Source: Dromiciops gliroides
Taxonomy: Eukaryota > Chordata > Mammalia > Microbiotheria > Microbiotheriidae
Assembly (NCBI RefSeq): GCF_019393635.1
Contig: NC_057866.1
Location: 168,142,903 to 168,206,902 of the forward strand
Direction: 5' to 3'
DNA length: 64,000 nucleotides
Below are positions 10,285 through 19,832 of this stretch, in pieces. A program made the position numbers and the translations under genes. The notes under the pieces were generated by a model. That model searched no databases, was not told the origin of the DNA, and saw nothing but the letters and a program-made list of their open reading frames with translations. Position 1 is the first letter of the stretch. Each line of letters begins with the position of its first letter.

Positions 10285-10610
10285 GAATGAGAAGCAGGTC
10301 TTCTTGATCCCATCTCAGATGTTTACTCATGGTGAGAACTCAGGCAAGCCTCTTATACTTTTTGTGCCTCAGTTAACTCATCTGCAAAGTGTAGGGGCCT
10401 CTACAATCCCTTTTACCTCTAATTCTTTTTTTTTTTAATTTTAGTGAGGCAATTGGGGTTAAATGACTTGCCCAGGGTCACACAGCTAGTAAGTGTTAAG
10501 TGTCTGAGGCCAGATTTGAACTCAGGTACTCCTGACTCCAGGGCCAGTGCTCTATCCACTGTGCCACCTAGCTGCCCCCTTACCTCTAATTCTACAGTTC
10601 TGGGGAGTAT
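10285..10610 (+). repeat. MIR-family SINE split by a SINE
   Basis: ggtcttcttgatcccatctcag, ctcaggcaagcctcttatac and cctcagttaactcatctgcaaa give a sense MIR, interrupted at 10427. Confidence 0.75.
10427..10579 (-). repeat. WSINE1-like SINE, type B
   Basis: Antisense full-length. The 14-bp TSD ttacctctaattct is at 10413-10426 and 10580-10593, inside a MIR. Confidence 0.94.
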
Positions 10611-10781
10611 TCAGTACTCCCACCTATAGAATCATGGATCCTTGAAGCAATAAAGTAGGTGGATGGAGAAGTAGACAAAAGGAAAGAGAAAGAGGGAACA
10701 GATAATTGGATACTAAGGATAAAGTAGACATATATCTGGGTATTTCAAAAGCTTTGGTGAAGCACTGACTTTTGGGAGACC

Positions 10782-10784
<3 letters not shown>

Positions 10785-10816
<32 letters not shown>
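10785..10816 (+). repeat. (TG)n microsatellite
   Basis: About 16 uninterrupted TG units. Confidence 0.97.
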
Positions 10817-10817
<1 letters not shown>

Positions 10818-10864
10818 TTGTATTATTTATCATGTTGACTCTGCTTTATCCATGTCTTTTCTTC

Positions 10865-10985
10865 CATACTAGAAGCTCTTAATTAGAAGTGACTCTATCT
10901 TCTCTGTTTCACAGAGTTTTACAAAGCAGCCAGTTACTGTGCCAGGCCCCCAGTGAGTATTCCATAAACATTTACTGGTGATGAC
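10865..10985 (+). repeat. LINE-2 3' UTR fragment
   Basis: tactagaagctcttaattag, a spacer, then ctgtgccaggcccccagtgagtattc and ataaacatttactgg: the 3' end of a diverged sense L2. Confidence 0.6.
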
Positions 10986-10989
10986 ATAA

Positions 10990-12370
10990 TGATGATAGAT
11001 GGAAAAAAACAGTCCTCTCTAGGGAAAGCAATGTGGTCACACAAGTCAGGGGAGATAATGGCGCCATGTGGCCTTGGGCCGCCAAGGTGACCAAGGAGCA
11101 GTGCTCTTGTCTAGCAGGGCTTTGGACCAAATACAGTTTTAGGGTTCAGGTCTAAGGGAGATGTGGCTTCTGCCATGACAAGGAATTTTTGCTCCTGGGG
11201 CAATCACCATAAACCACACCCTGGAAAAGCCACATGAAACACACCCTCAAGCTGAGGGTTAGGGTGGGATATGGCACAGGATAGGGACCCTGGGGTTGGG
11301 TGGGAAGTAGCAAGACGGGTCAGGCCAGAGGAGTTCATCCCAGCCATCTTGTAGTTCCATATTTGAATTATTCTTGTCACGGTAGTGATAAGCACTCTTG
11401 TTTCTACAGTGGTGAAACACTGCAAGAGCTATTATTACCCTCTAAATTTGGTGCCCTCTAAATATGGCACTCTGGGGAAAAGCCCTGATTGCCTCACCCT
11501 AGTTATAGCCAAAGCCATATGACATACCAGATACTCCAAACTCTTAGCATGGCTCCAAGTGCTTCTCTTTGTTGCAGTGAGCCCTGGAGTGGCAGTTGGT
11601 GCTTTTGCCTCCTATCTCCACTTCTTGCCAAACCACCCCCCCCACACACACACACTTTTTTCTTCCCCCGTTTAGGCCTCCACACCACACCCATTTCCAC
11701 TCAGACTGTGCTTACACTCAGCATAGGAAGGATGTGGGGCCACAATCATTCATTTCTTTAGATGTATGTGAATTATAGTCATATTAATGCTAGTGCCTCC
11801 AAATACAGAGAGCTGAATAATGAGAGGAATGATGGTTTCTTTCTTATATTAATAACTGATTATTGAATAAGGACCAGGGGTTTTTCCCCTTTTCTACTTT
11901 CTCATCCAAAAATCAACCAGTGTGGGGAAATCTTGGGCAAAGACTTACCCAGGCTAAGATCTAATCAAAGACACTAAAAGAAATTTTAAGTTTAGGAGAA
12001 TGGGTGGATTCCTGCTCATTATGTTTGCTCAGACAGGTCTGGGAATATGTGGATTCTCCCTTTTGTCAGACAACTGATGGAAATTGATAAGTCTCCTTGA
12101 CCAATATTTCGGTGATTCAATACCCTCATTAGATGGAGCCCACTTGTCATTATAATATCCATTCTCTCATTACTTGGAAACCATTCAGAGACAATTGCCA
12201 CCTGCAGGAACACTCACCCTTCCAAGTGTTGAGTGGGTTCCATGAGGGGTCTTTGGCATTTGAGAGTGCCACTAATAAAGTGCTAAGATTATTAATAAAA
12301 TTATTAATTACCCAGACTATGTCACAATAAAGAGGATGAGAATGCTACTTACAAATACTGTAAACAGATG
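10990..12370. other. Unassigned sequence
   Basis: No repeats that I can name except a CCCC/CACA-rich stretch at 11635-11655. 11040-11430 is somewhat G-rich with scattered CpG. 12240-12330 (gggtctttggcatttgagag, then cactaataaag) looks like the polyadenylation end of an ancient LTR or L2, but I could not find its other end. Confidence 0.4.
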
Positions 12371-12374
12371 TGGT

Positions 12375-12540
12375 CATTCCTACTGGAGTATATGTTCCTT
12401 GAGGGTAAAGAGTGTTTCAAAAAATGCTGATTGGTTCACTGATTCAAGAAGACTTTATTTCATTGGTGGTAGGTACTTCTTTGAACTCTGCACAAGCACT
12501 TGGGCCAAAGCAGGCACTTAACAGACGTTTATTGGCTGAC
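12375..12540 (+). repeat. LINE-2 3' UTR fragment
   Basis: actggagtatatgttccttgagggta at the start and gcaggcacttaacagacgtttattggctgac at the end fit a sense L2 3' end with a diverged middle. Confidence 0.7.
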
Positions 12541-12663
12541 TTCTACCACAGGGACAGATTCTAATCCAGCTGTGCCTTAGGAAACGGGTTTGTGAATTTA
12601 TGTAGCCAGCCTTCTGGTAATGAATCCTGCTCTGGGGATGGAAGCAGCATATGGTGGGGAGGG

Positions 12664-12665
<2 letters not shown>

Positions 12666-12713
<48 letters not shown>
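12666..12713 (+). repeat. (GT)n microsatellite
   Basis: About 24 GT units, uninterrupted. Confidence 0.98.
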
Positions 12714-12715
<2 letters not shown>

Positions 12716-12845
12716 CAGGGCCTGTAATGCAGAAGTGTCAAATACAGGGCCTCCTGGGTGAAGCAACCAGATTAAAATGGAATTGCGGAATTGGGACCTA
12801 TTTAATGGGAAAAAAATAATGATACAGTAGAACATAGAGTATTTT

Positions 12846-13686
12846 TTTAATTAATAATTTTATTTTTTTTCCCGTTACATGTGAAGATAGTTCTCAACTT
12901 TTGTTTATACAGGCTTTCCAATTTCAGATTTTTCTCCCTCCCTCCCCCCCTCCCCTAGACAGCAGGTAATCTGATATAGGTTATATATATATATACATAA
13001 TAACATTAATCCTATTTCTGCATTAGTCATGTTATAAGAGAAAAGTCAGAGCAATGATGAAAAACCTCAAAATAGAAAAAACAATGGCACCTAAAACAAA
13101 AGAAGTAGTATGGTTCATTCAGCATCTATACTCCACAGTTCTTTTTTTTTTTTTTTTTCCCCTGGATTTGGAGATCCTCTTCTATCATGAGTTGCCTGGA
13201 ACTGTTCTGTACCATTGCATTGGTGAGAAGAATATAGTCCATCACAGTAGATCAACACTCAATGTTGATGATACTGTGTACAATGTTCTTCTGGTTCTGC
13301 TCATCTCACTCATCATCAGCCCATGCAAGACCCTCCAGGTTTCTCCGAACTCCTCCTGTTCATCGTTTCTTACAGCACAATAGTATTCCATTACATTCAT
13401 ATACCACAACTTATCCAATCATTCCCCAATTGATGGACATCCCCTCAACTTCCAATTCCTTGCCACCACATAAAGAGCAGCTATAAATATTTTTGTACAT
13501 GTGGGTTCCTTTCCCCTTTCCATGATTTCTTTGGGAAAAAGACCCAAAAGTGGTATTGCTGGGTCAAAGGGTATGGACAGCTTTATCGCCCTTTGGGCAT
13601 AATTCCAAATTGCTCTCCAGAATGGTTGGATCAGTTCACAGCTCCACCAACAATGCATTAGTGTTCCAATTTTCCCACAGCTTCTA
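12846..13686 (-). repeat. L1 3' end, 5'-truncated, with perfect TSD
   Basis: Antisense L1 of about 840 bp: A-tail and 3' UTR at the left (cgttacatgtgaagatagttc, tttttctccctccctcc), ORF2 C-terminus at the right. The TSD aacatagagtatttt is at 12831-12845 and 13687-13701. It sits inside the hAT-like element. Confidence 0.95.
13280..13686 (-). pseudogene. L1 ORF2 C-terminal relic
   Basis: A 90-codon open stretch (13419-13691) reads GKIGTLMHCWWSCELIQPFW, then IPFDPAIPLLGLFPKEI and CTKIFIAALYVVARNW. This is the conserved cysteine-containing C-terminal region of L1 ORF2 proteins (human L1 has GEIGTLLHCWWDC and IPFDPAIPLLGIYP). Only this end of the protein is present; the endonuclease and reverse transcriptase were never copied, because the insertion is 5'-truncated. 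Confidence 0.9.
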
Positions 13687-13713
13687 AACATAGAGTATTT
13701 TAATGTGGTTTTT

Positions 13714-13867
13714 TCCTTTTATTTTTTGGGGGGTGAGGCAATTGGGGTTAAGTGACTTGCCCAGGGTCACACAGCTAGTAAGTGTCAAGTGTCTGAGATG
13801 AGGTTTGAACTCAGGTGTTCCTGTCTCCTGGGCTGGTTCTCTATCCACTGCACCATCTAGCTGCCCC
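13714..13867 (-). repeat. WSINE1-like SINE, type B
   Basis: Antisense full-length, starting just after the right TSD of the L1. Its own TSD is imperfect: ttaatgtggtttttt before and ttaatatgttttt after (13868-13880). Confidence 0.9.
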
Positions 13868-13960
13868 TTAATATGTTTTTCTAAGTCAATCTGTGGCCAG
13901 CAGGGGGCCTCACTACTTTAGGGGCCATCTTTTCTATTGTATTTGACTTTGACATGGCTG

Positions 13961-14140
13961 GTGTGGTGCTGGGGAGTCATGAGGATATGGGTTCAAATCC
14001 CACCTCAGACACTTAATTGTTGAGTGACCCTGGGCAAGTCACTTAAGCTCTATGTGCCTCATTTTCCTCATCTGCGAAATGGGAGATGGGTTGGATTTGA
14101 TGGTCTTTCAGCTTCCTTTCAGCTCTAGAGCTGTGCTCCT
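13961..14140 (+). repeat. MIR-family SINE
   Basis: gggttcaaatcccacctcag, gtgaccctgggcaagtcac and cctcatctgcgaaatgggag in order; abuts the right end of the hAT-like element. Confidence 0.8.
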
Positions 14141-14144
14141 TTGA

Positions 14145-14290
14145 GCTCTGGATTTGAAGTCAGAGAATTTCAAGTCCCATTTTCTCCACCTGTTCACTGA
14201 GTGACCTTGAGCAAGTAATTTTCCTTCTCCAGAATTTTTTCCTCACCTGTAAAATGAGGGGGTTGGGTTAGATGATTCCCTAACTTAGCC
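14145..14290 (+). repeat. MIR-family SINE
   Basis: Second, more diverged sense MIR: agtgaccttgagcaagtaat, ttcctcacctgtaaaatgag and gttgggttagatgattccc. Confidence 0.75.
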
Positions 14291-14359
14291 TTGCTCTTGG
14301 ATAAGAGACACTTAGTCAAGGCTGACTCTAATGCAAAGCCCTTTCAACTAGCTAGGACC

Positions 14360-14425
14360 TGCCAGTGTTTTATGCTCAGCACACAAGTGCCTAATAAAAT
14401 GTTTGTTGAATCTGATTTAATTGAA
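14360..14425 (+). repeat. LINE-2 3' end
   Basis: gctcagcacacaagtgcctaataaaatg then tttgttgaatctg is the last part of a sense L2 3' UTR. Confidence 0.65.
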
Positions 14426-14504
14426 TTGTCTCCCCTAGTCTAGCTTTCAGGAGCCTAAAGTCATCTCTATACCAGGCATTTGGGGTTCAAAGTGGTACTA
14501 GTAG

Positions 14505-14825
14505 TTGAGTTAACTAACATTTTAAATATAATATTTTATTTGACCCTTCATAATAGTCCCAGAGGTAGGTAGTATTCATGCCCATTTTAGTTTTATTTTG
14601 GGGAGGCAGTTGGGGTTAAGTGACTTGCCCAGGGTCACACAACTGGTGAGTGTCAAATTCCGAGGCTGGATTTAAAGCTCATGCCCATTTTAGAGATGAA
14701 TAAACTGAGTATCAGAGAGATAGTTATTTGCCCAGGGTCACACAGTTAGTAAGTGTCTGAGGCAGGATTTGAACCTGTGGCTTCCTGACTCTAAATGCAA
14801 ATAGCTTTGTACCCACTCACCTAAT
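14505..14825 (-). repeat. MIR-family SINE split by a truncated SINE
   Basis: Antisense MIR (tatttgacccttcataatag; gtctgaggcaggatttgaacc). Interrupted at 14591. Confidence 0.85.
14591..14679 (-). repeat. Type B SINE, 5'-truncated
   Basis: 89 bp from the A-rich tail to the CORE; the head is missing. A perfect 14-bp TSD (catgcccattttag, 14577-14590 and 14680-14693) shows that truncation happened at insertion. Confidence 0.92.
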
Positions 14826-14829
14826 TCTC

Positions 14830-15645
14830 AGTATTTGTGAGTGCCTGTTGTGACTGAGGTCGGAAGAGGACTATCACTTCACACCAGGGCCCTTCCCCTT
14901 TCTCTGAGGCTGCCATGTTGTTTCTGTTCCTCACCTTCCTCTCCAATTATTTCTCTCCATTCCAAATACAGTAGCATCAAGGGAGACTATTTTCTTACAG
15001 CCCCACTCCGCGTTTTATGACTCTGGTTGTTCTGGGCTGGTTGGGGGAAAGGCTAGCAGGCTCCCATTGAACCACCCAATCGGACAGCACTTGAGCAGCT
15101 GACTTCTCTTGGCAAGGAAGTCAACCCTCATATCCAGAGAAGCCTCTTGTGGGCTGATGTCGCAACTCCAGCACCTGCCTCCTTCAAAGAACGCCTTGTT
15201 TTCCCAACTGAATCAACAGCAGCAGCTGGACAGGGCGCACAAGCAAGTCCTACTCCATGGGTGCTCTCCTATTCCAGGCCTATTATTCTCCTCGTTTGGA
15301 GTTGGGGAGATGTTTGCCTTGTGTGGAGTGATGCTCGTTGCCTCTTGGACACCAGAAGCACAAGACATGTTAGCTAATTAAACACTGGGTGTGGTTAGCC
15401 CCAAATAAACATTCTCTGGGCATTGTGAATTCAGATATGCCCCTGTAGTTTTCTTAAAGGTGTAATTATCTTTTGGAAAACCGCACTCCTTGAAGCTTAC
15501 CAAAGCCTGCCGGGGCTGGGGTGCGCAGGGAATCTACATGCATTTTTTTGAGTCCTGCCCTGTGATTTCATTAGAACAAGATTAATGTCAGTGTCGGTGG
15601 AAACTCCCTCCACCGACCTGGAGAATTAGCTGGGGTCCCTGAAAA
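14830..15645. other. Unique block, candidate conserved regulatory sequence
   Basis: Repeat-free, with more CpG than most of the window. It carries several homeodomain-like cores (gctaattaaac near 15373; gtaattatc near 15463) and a 9-bp perfect inverted repeat, gtcggtgga / tccaccgac with a 7-nt loop, at 15593-15617. Two overlapping frames of 90 and 76 codons (15109-15381) have no recognisable homology. I infer a possible non-coding regulatory element; conservation was not tested. Confidence 0.35.
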
Positions 15646-15649
15646 GAAA

Positions 15650-15740
15650 CGTGATTTGTCCAGCATCACACAGACAATTTTTCCCCCCACAGGAAAGATT
15701 TTAAATCAAGTCTTTCTGACTCTTAAGGCCAGGTTTCTGC
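15650..15740 (-). repeat. MIR-family fragment
   Basis: gatttgtccagcatcacacag and attttaaatcaagtctttctgactc match the antisense CORE and 5' part of a MIR, with the middle diverged. Confidence 0.55.
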
Positions 15741-15977
15741 CTATTTACCTGAAGAGAAACGCAGATAGAATTTGTTTTGTTTTGTTCTATTCCTTTCAGT
15801 TTCTGTTCCCATGGGATGCTGTAGCTAGTTCCAGAGTCTTGGGGTGAAAACCTCAATACCCAAGACCTGAAAAGATGAGACTTCAAACTCTCTTAATATA
15901 TAGCTATTATGCAGTTGATAAGTTCACAGCTGTCCCTGGTGCTGCAATCAATGTGAGAAGGGCAAAATTCTGGATTT

Positions 15978-16465
15978 AATTTGACAACAAACATATATTA
16001 AGTGCCTGCTATGTGTCAGTTACTGTATTAGGTGTAGGGGTGACAATGACAACAAAGAAACTCTTCCTGCCCTCAAGTAGCTTACATTCTAAGATCCATG
16101 AATACTAAATATTGAATATATTCAAAATAAAACCAAAGTGATTGGCGCTCCTAACTGGGAGAAAGATGGAGGGCTTCCCTGAGGTAGAGGTGAGGAATCT
16201 TTCTAGGCATGGGAGGAGAGCCTTTGCAAAGGCACCTAGGTGGGGGGATGAAATATTTTGTATAGGGAAAGCAGGCAGACCAGTTTGATTGGAGCAGAGA
16301 GAGCGTGAAGGGGAGTCATGTGAAATCAGCCTGGAGTGATTGGCCAAAGACTTGACATACCAAAGAGGGATGTTTGTATTTTATCCAAGAGACAACGGGG
16401 AGTTAGTGAAACTTCTTGAGAAAAGGAGGAGTGCAGATCTGTGCTTTTGGAATATTGGCACTCTG
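15978..16465 (-). repeat. LINE-2 3' fragment
   Basis: atattaagtgcctgctatgtgtcag, ctcttcctgccctcaagtagcttac, then the inner gatggagggcttccctgagg and tttgtattttatccaagagac. About 490 bp of antisense L2 in consensus order. Confidence 0.85.
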
Positions 16466-16589
16466 GGATTGTAGGTGTTAGGTATGATTTGATATTTCCA
16501 GATGATATCTATGATTTAATGATATCCAGATTTTCCATCACTAGTTTGCTTAGAAAACCTTGATGATACACTGTCAGGGTGAATTCCTC

Positions 16590-16800
16590 CTCATTGGCAA
16601 AATAGGGGTGATCTCTTCTTCATAGGATTGTTGTGAGAAAAAAGCCCTAAAATCTTTAAATGCTCCATAGATATTAATGATTACTATTAATATTATTATT
16701 CCTCTGTGAATGTCTGTCTCTGATGCCTCCTTGTGGTGTGAAGCAGACCTTGGACTCTCAAAGGCTATCTAGTGCAGCTGTCTTCTACTGAGGAGGAAGA
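16590..16800 (+). repeat. MIR 3' part and CR1/L3-like relic
   Basis: 16590-16705 has aaataggggtgatctcttc, ggattgttgtgagaaaaaag and ttaatattattatt (MIR 3' part). 16745-16795 looks like a short CR1/L3 relic (aaggctatctagtgcagctgtc). Confidence 0.6.
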
Positions 16801-17372
16801 ATTTGGGGTATGGGACCCACCTGTAATGTGCCCGTCATCTGTCGACCAAAGACCAGCCTTATTAAATTGTGAGGGACTTATCACAGGAGGCTTGTCCACC
16901 AGTGAGTTTGTACAAGGTAACTCATCGAGATTGTCCCCTACAGTGGGGATAGATCACAACTTGCATCTATGGAGAAGTACCCACATTAATGAAAACACTG
17001 GATCCCTGACATAGTGATGTCATGCGGCTGCAGGTCAGGGAACATGACAACCTCCAAAGAAATGAGGTTCTGGAGGACTCAAAGGGTAACGGAGAATTAT
17101 GTGGCAGACATGAAGGGCAATGTAAGAAGTACTCCCGTACGTGACTGATCACAATTAAAGACAAGCTGGGCCCATCTCACAACAAGGGTAAGGGATACCT
17201 GCACATTCCATCGGTATCCTCCTGATTTCAAAAGGATGAGAAGAAGGCCCTAGCATGACAGGGAATTGTGTAAGGACACAGGTCATTAGAGATACCCAAG
17301 CGTGGATGTATTGGGTTTGCATCTTTGTAGGGAGAGCCCATATCAGTGAGATCACATGCACTGGGGTGTTGG
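16801..17372. other. Unassigned block with internal similarity
   Basis: No family recognised. Two segments about 350 bp apart resemble each other: near 16960 (tgcatctatggagaagtacc) and near 17319 (tgcatctttgtagggagagc), each preceded by a tgt(a/g)(c/t)aagg motif. This suggests an old tandem duplication or two copies of one unknown repeat. Confidence 0.4.
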
Positions 17373-17979
17373 CAGGTCATTGGCTTTTGTGCCATGGACT
17401 CCTTGGTCTCCTGAAGCCTATGGACTGCTTCTCACAATTATGCTTTTAAATACACAAAATTAAAATATATAGAATTACAAAGTAAGCCAATCATATTGAA
17501 ATGTGGCTATTGACATATATAAAAATTTTCAATTGTATTGTAAAACTTCATATGTTCATACTGAAATATGGTTACCTACATATATATGGTCTGTGAACTT
17601 TATAGATATAAAGTGTAGATATACACAAATATATGAAAAGCACATGCATATTTGTATATATTATATATAAACTTTATATACAGATACTGAAATATGGTTA
17701 TCTACATATATGATGTCTGTGAACTTTATATATGCATAAAGTATATATTTATAAATATATACAAATATATTTATAGTCTATAAATATAAAATGTTGATAT
17801 TTACAAAAATTAAAAATATAATTTATTATTAAATAGTTAAATAATATTTAATATAAATGTTATAAATTAGGAAAACAATATTTTTATTGAATATAAAATA
17901 TAAAATAGACATAAATAGACATATATAAAGTACATATGTGAACTTCATAAAGTTTCAGACACCAGCTTTCAGAACCCCA
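17373..17979 (+). mobile_element. hAT-like non-autonomous element, internally expanded, AT-rich
   Basis: Starts caggtcattggcttttgtgccatgg and continues cctgaagcctatggactgct and tgcttttaaatacacaaaatt. It ends caccagctttcagaacccc, a decayed inverse of the start. I recognise this as a common mammalian element with CAGGGGTTCTTAACC ends, normally about 190 bp. Here it is about 607 bp because a 126-bp block (ctgaaatatggtta(c/t)ctacat) recurs at 17561 and 17687 and AT repeats have grown. Confidence 0.6.
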
Positions 17980-18069
17980 TTGGAGATACTCCTTTGGGTG
18001 AAGGCAATGTCTCTAGAAGGCTCCTCTTAAAATGTACATGTTCCCTGAGAAAGGTGTTACATTAACATA

Positions 18070-18255
18070 AGTTTCCAATTCTAAATCACTAGGCTCTTCA
18101 AGCTGGAAGGGACCTTAAAGATCATTTCATATAATTCCCCTCATTTTACAGGTGAAACAACAGAGGTTTGAGAGGTCATGTAGCTTAGTCAGTGAGGGGC
18201 AGAGCTGTAACCAGATTTCTTGTCCCTTGACGCCAAGGTCCATTCCCTTTCCACC
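18070..18255. repeat. CR1/L3- or MIR3-type relic
   Basis: aagctggaagggaccttaaagatcat, tcattttacaggtgaaac and gaggggcagagctgtaaccag follow the order of an old mammalian repeat. Orientation depends on which family is meant, so none is given. Confidence 0.55.
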
Positions 18256-18269
18256 ACACAGTGTTAGGC

Positions 18270-18985
18270 ACCTCTCTGGGAGCAGAGGGTGGGGGACCGA
18301 AGGAAGAGGTCTCAGGTTGGGTAAATTTGGATGGATTGGCAGAAGTTGAGGGTACTGGGCCTTGGGCATCCTGGGCCTTGGGCCCTTGGGCTGTGTGTGT
18401 TCACAAGGTCAGGTAGACAGTGCAGGACATGGGTGGGAGTAGGTGGATGCTAAATGGCTGTATTGGGGGGGAAGGAGGAGAGATTTTGCCCTGAGTCAGC
18501 CCTGCTATTGGGTGGGCAGCCCTCGCTGGGGCCAGCCCCGTTTGCCAGGCTGGGATGAATCTGCAGCTTTTCCATCCCAGCAGCATCAGCAGCTGCCACC
18601 ACAGCCGTTGGGCCTCGGGTTGTTTTCTTATTTATATTCCTGGAACTCTGCAGCTCGGCTTGGAGGGTGCCAGCAGGGCCTGTGGTAACGGCTGGTACTG
18701 GAGCATCCTCGTGGGAGAGGAATTTCCTCAGGGGCACACAATCCTTGTTAGTGGCTGACAGACAGCTCTGGGGAAGCTTGAAAGGTGTCACACAGGCCTG
18801 CTTGCCAGTGTGCTTGGAAGGCCGCCTCCCTCAGGGAAGCTCTTCTCTTTGTGTCTCTTCCCATTTCTTCTCTTCAGCCCAGATCCCCATCCCCTTTGCA
18901 ACCTCTCACCTTCCATCCCACCTTTGCCCAGGGCATGTACTCAGATGAGTGAGGAGGAAGCCCACAAGCCTGTATCTGGGGACTT
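18270..18985. other. GC-rich unique block
   Basis: Repeat-free and the most GC-rich stretch of this length in the window. Overlapping frames exist on both strands (up to 113 codons at 18450-18791, minus). None shows a domain, and a 134-codon plus frame (18810-19214) runs through a MIR. Possible regulatory sequence or untranslated exon; not demonstrated. Confidence 0.35.
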
Positions 18986-18989
18986 CTGG

Positions 18990-19120
18990 GTCTCTCTGGT
19001 TGGGCTGGTGGAGAAAGCCCTGGATTTGGGGTCAGAATCCCTGGGTCTCACCTCCCTGTATGACCTTGGGCAGGAGGTAAAGCTTTTCTGGACCTTGGCG
19101 GCCTCATATGAGATGGTGAA
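18990..19120 (+). repeat. MIR-family SINE
   Basis: aaagccctggatttggggtcagaatccc, tgaccttgggcaggaggta and ttctggaccttggcggcctcat give a sense MIR. Confidence 0.7.
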
Positions 19121-19295
19121 TGGGGAGGACCAGGGCAAGGGTGAGCAGGGGCAAAGTAGACGACAGGCAACTGGTGCTATGTGGAGGGGGCCAAATCTGG
19201 AGGCCAAAAACTGACCTAGAGCCTGGATCTGATACTCACTACCTTAGGTGACCACGAATAAATTATTTACTCTCAAAGCCTCACTTTCCTCATTC

Positions 19296-19563
19296 GTTAT
19301 TATTGTCCAGTCATTTCAGCCATGTCTAACTCTTCCTGATACCATTTGACATTTCTTGGCAAAGATACTGCAGTGGTTTGCCATTTCCTTCCAAAGCTCA
19401 TTTTTCAAACAGGGTTAAGTGACTTACCTAGGATCACACAGATAGTATCTGAGGCCAGATTTAAACTCAGAAAGATGAGTCTTCCCCACAAAAACAAACA
19501 AACAAAAAAGAAAGATGAGTCTTCCTGACACTGGACCCAGCACACTGTGCCACCTAGCTGTTC
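19296..19563 (-). repeat. WALLSI/MAR-like SINE carrying a tail-only insertion
   Basis: Antisense long SINE from gttattattgtccagtc to gtgccacctagctgttccc. Inside it, 19486-19509 is a 24-bp A-rich insert flanked by 16-bp direct repeats (see next entry). Confidence 0.9.
19486..19509 (+). repeat. 24-bp A-rich retroinsertion with 16-bp TSD
   Basis: The insert is made of CAAA-type units only and is bracketed by gaaagatgagtcttcc at 19470-19485 and 19510-19525. Other WALLSI copies have this 16-mer region once. It looks like an insertion that copied little more than a retroposon's A-rich tail. Confidence 0.75.
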
Positions 19564-19832
19564 CCTTCCTCATTTATAAAAGTAAGATAATAACACCTAT
19601 TCTACCAGCCTCAAAGGATAAATTCCAGGAAAGCTCTTTGGAATACTTTAAGTGCTCATGCTAATGGCCAAACTGACAGCCCCCCAAATGGCAGCAAAGA
19701 AATCAGTCAGCGAATCAACAAGCATTTTTTAATTGTTTACTTTGCTCCAGGAAGTATGCTAAGTGCTGGGGATATAAAGTCCTTGTCTTCAAGGGACTTC
19801 CATTCTAATGGGGAAACAAAACATTGACATAT

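Larger units (their letters stand above)
12730..13960 (+). mobile_element. Non-autonomous hAT-like DNA transposon, split by an L1 and a SINE
   Basis: The left end cagaagtgtcaaatacaggg and the right end tatttgactttgacatggctg are inverted copies of each other (CAGnnnTGTCAAA). The inner sequence (attaaaatggaattgcgg; ctaagtcaatctgtggccagc) fits a mammalian element that I remember with CAGGGGTGTCAAAC ends. Removing the L1 (12846-13686) and the SINE (13714-13867) leaves about 235 bp. The flanking 8-mers ctgtaatg and gtgtggtg agree at 5 of 8 positions, compatible with a decayed hAT duplication. Confidence 0.7.
19205..19665 (+). repeat. MIR-family SINE split by a WALLSI-like SINE
   Basis: Sense MIR with tgacctagagcctggatctg and ctcaaagcctcactttcctcat, resuming after 19563 with ttcctcatttataaaagtaag and agctctttggaatacttta. 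TSD about ttcctcatt. Confidence 0.75.

Noticed and set aside
12240-12330. Possible polyadenylation end of an ancient LTR.
   Set aside because: Only one end is visible; no matching 5' end or TSD could be found.
13419-13691. A 90-codon frame with conserved Cys and clear protein similarity, at first sight a host exon.
   Set aside because: It is the C-terminus of L1 ORF2 inside an insertion with a perfect TSD.
18443-18791. GC-rich block considered as a CpG island or first exon.
   Set aside because: Few CpG dinucleotides, competing frames on both strands and no clear splice donor.
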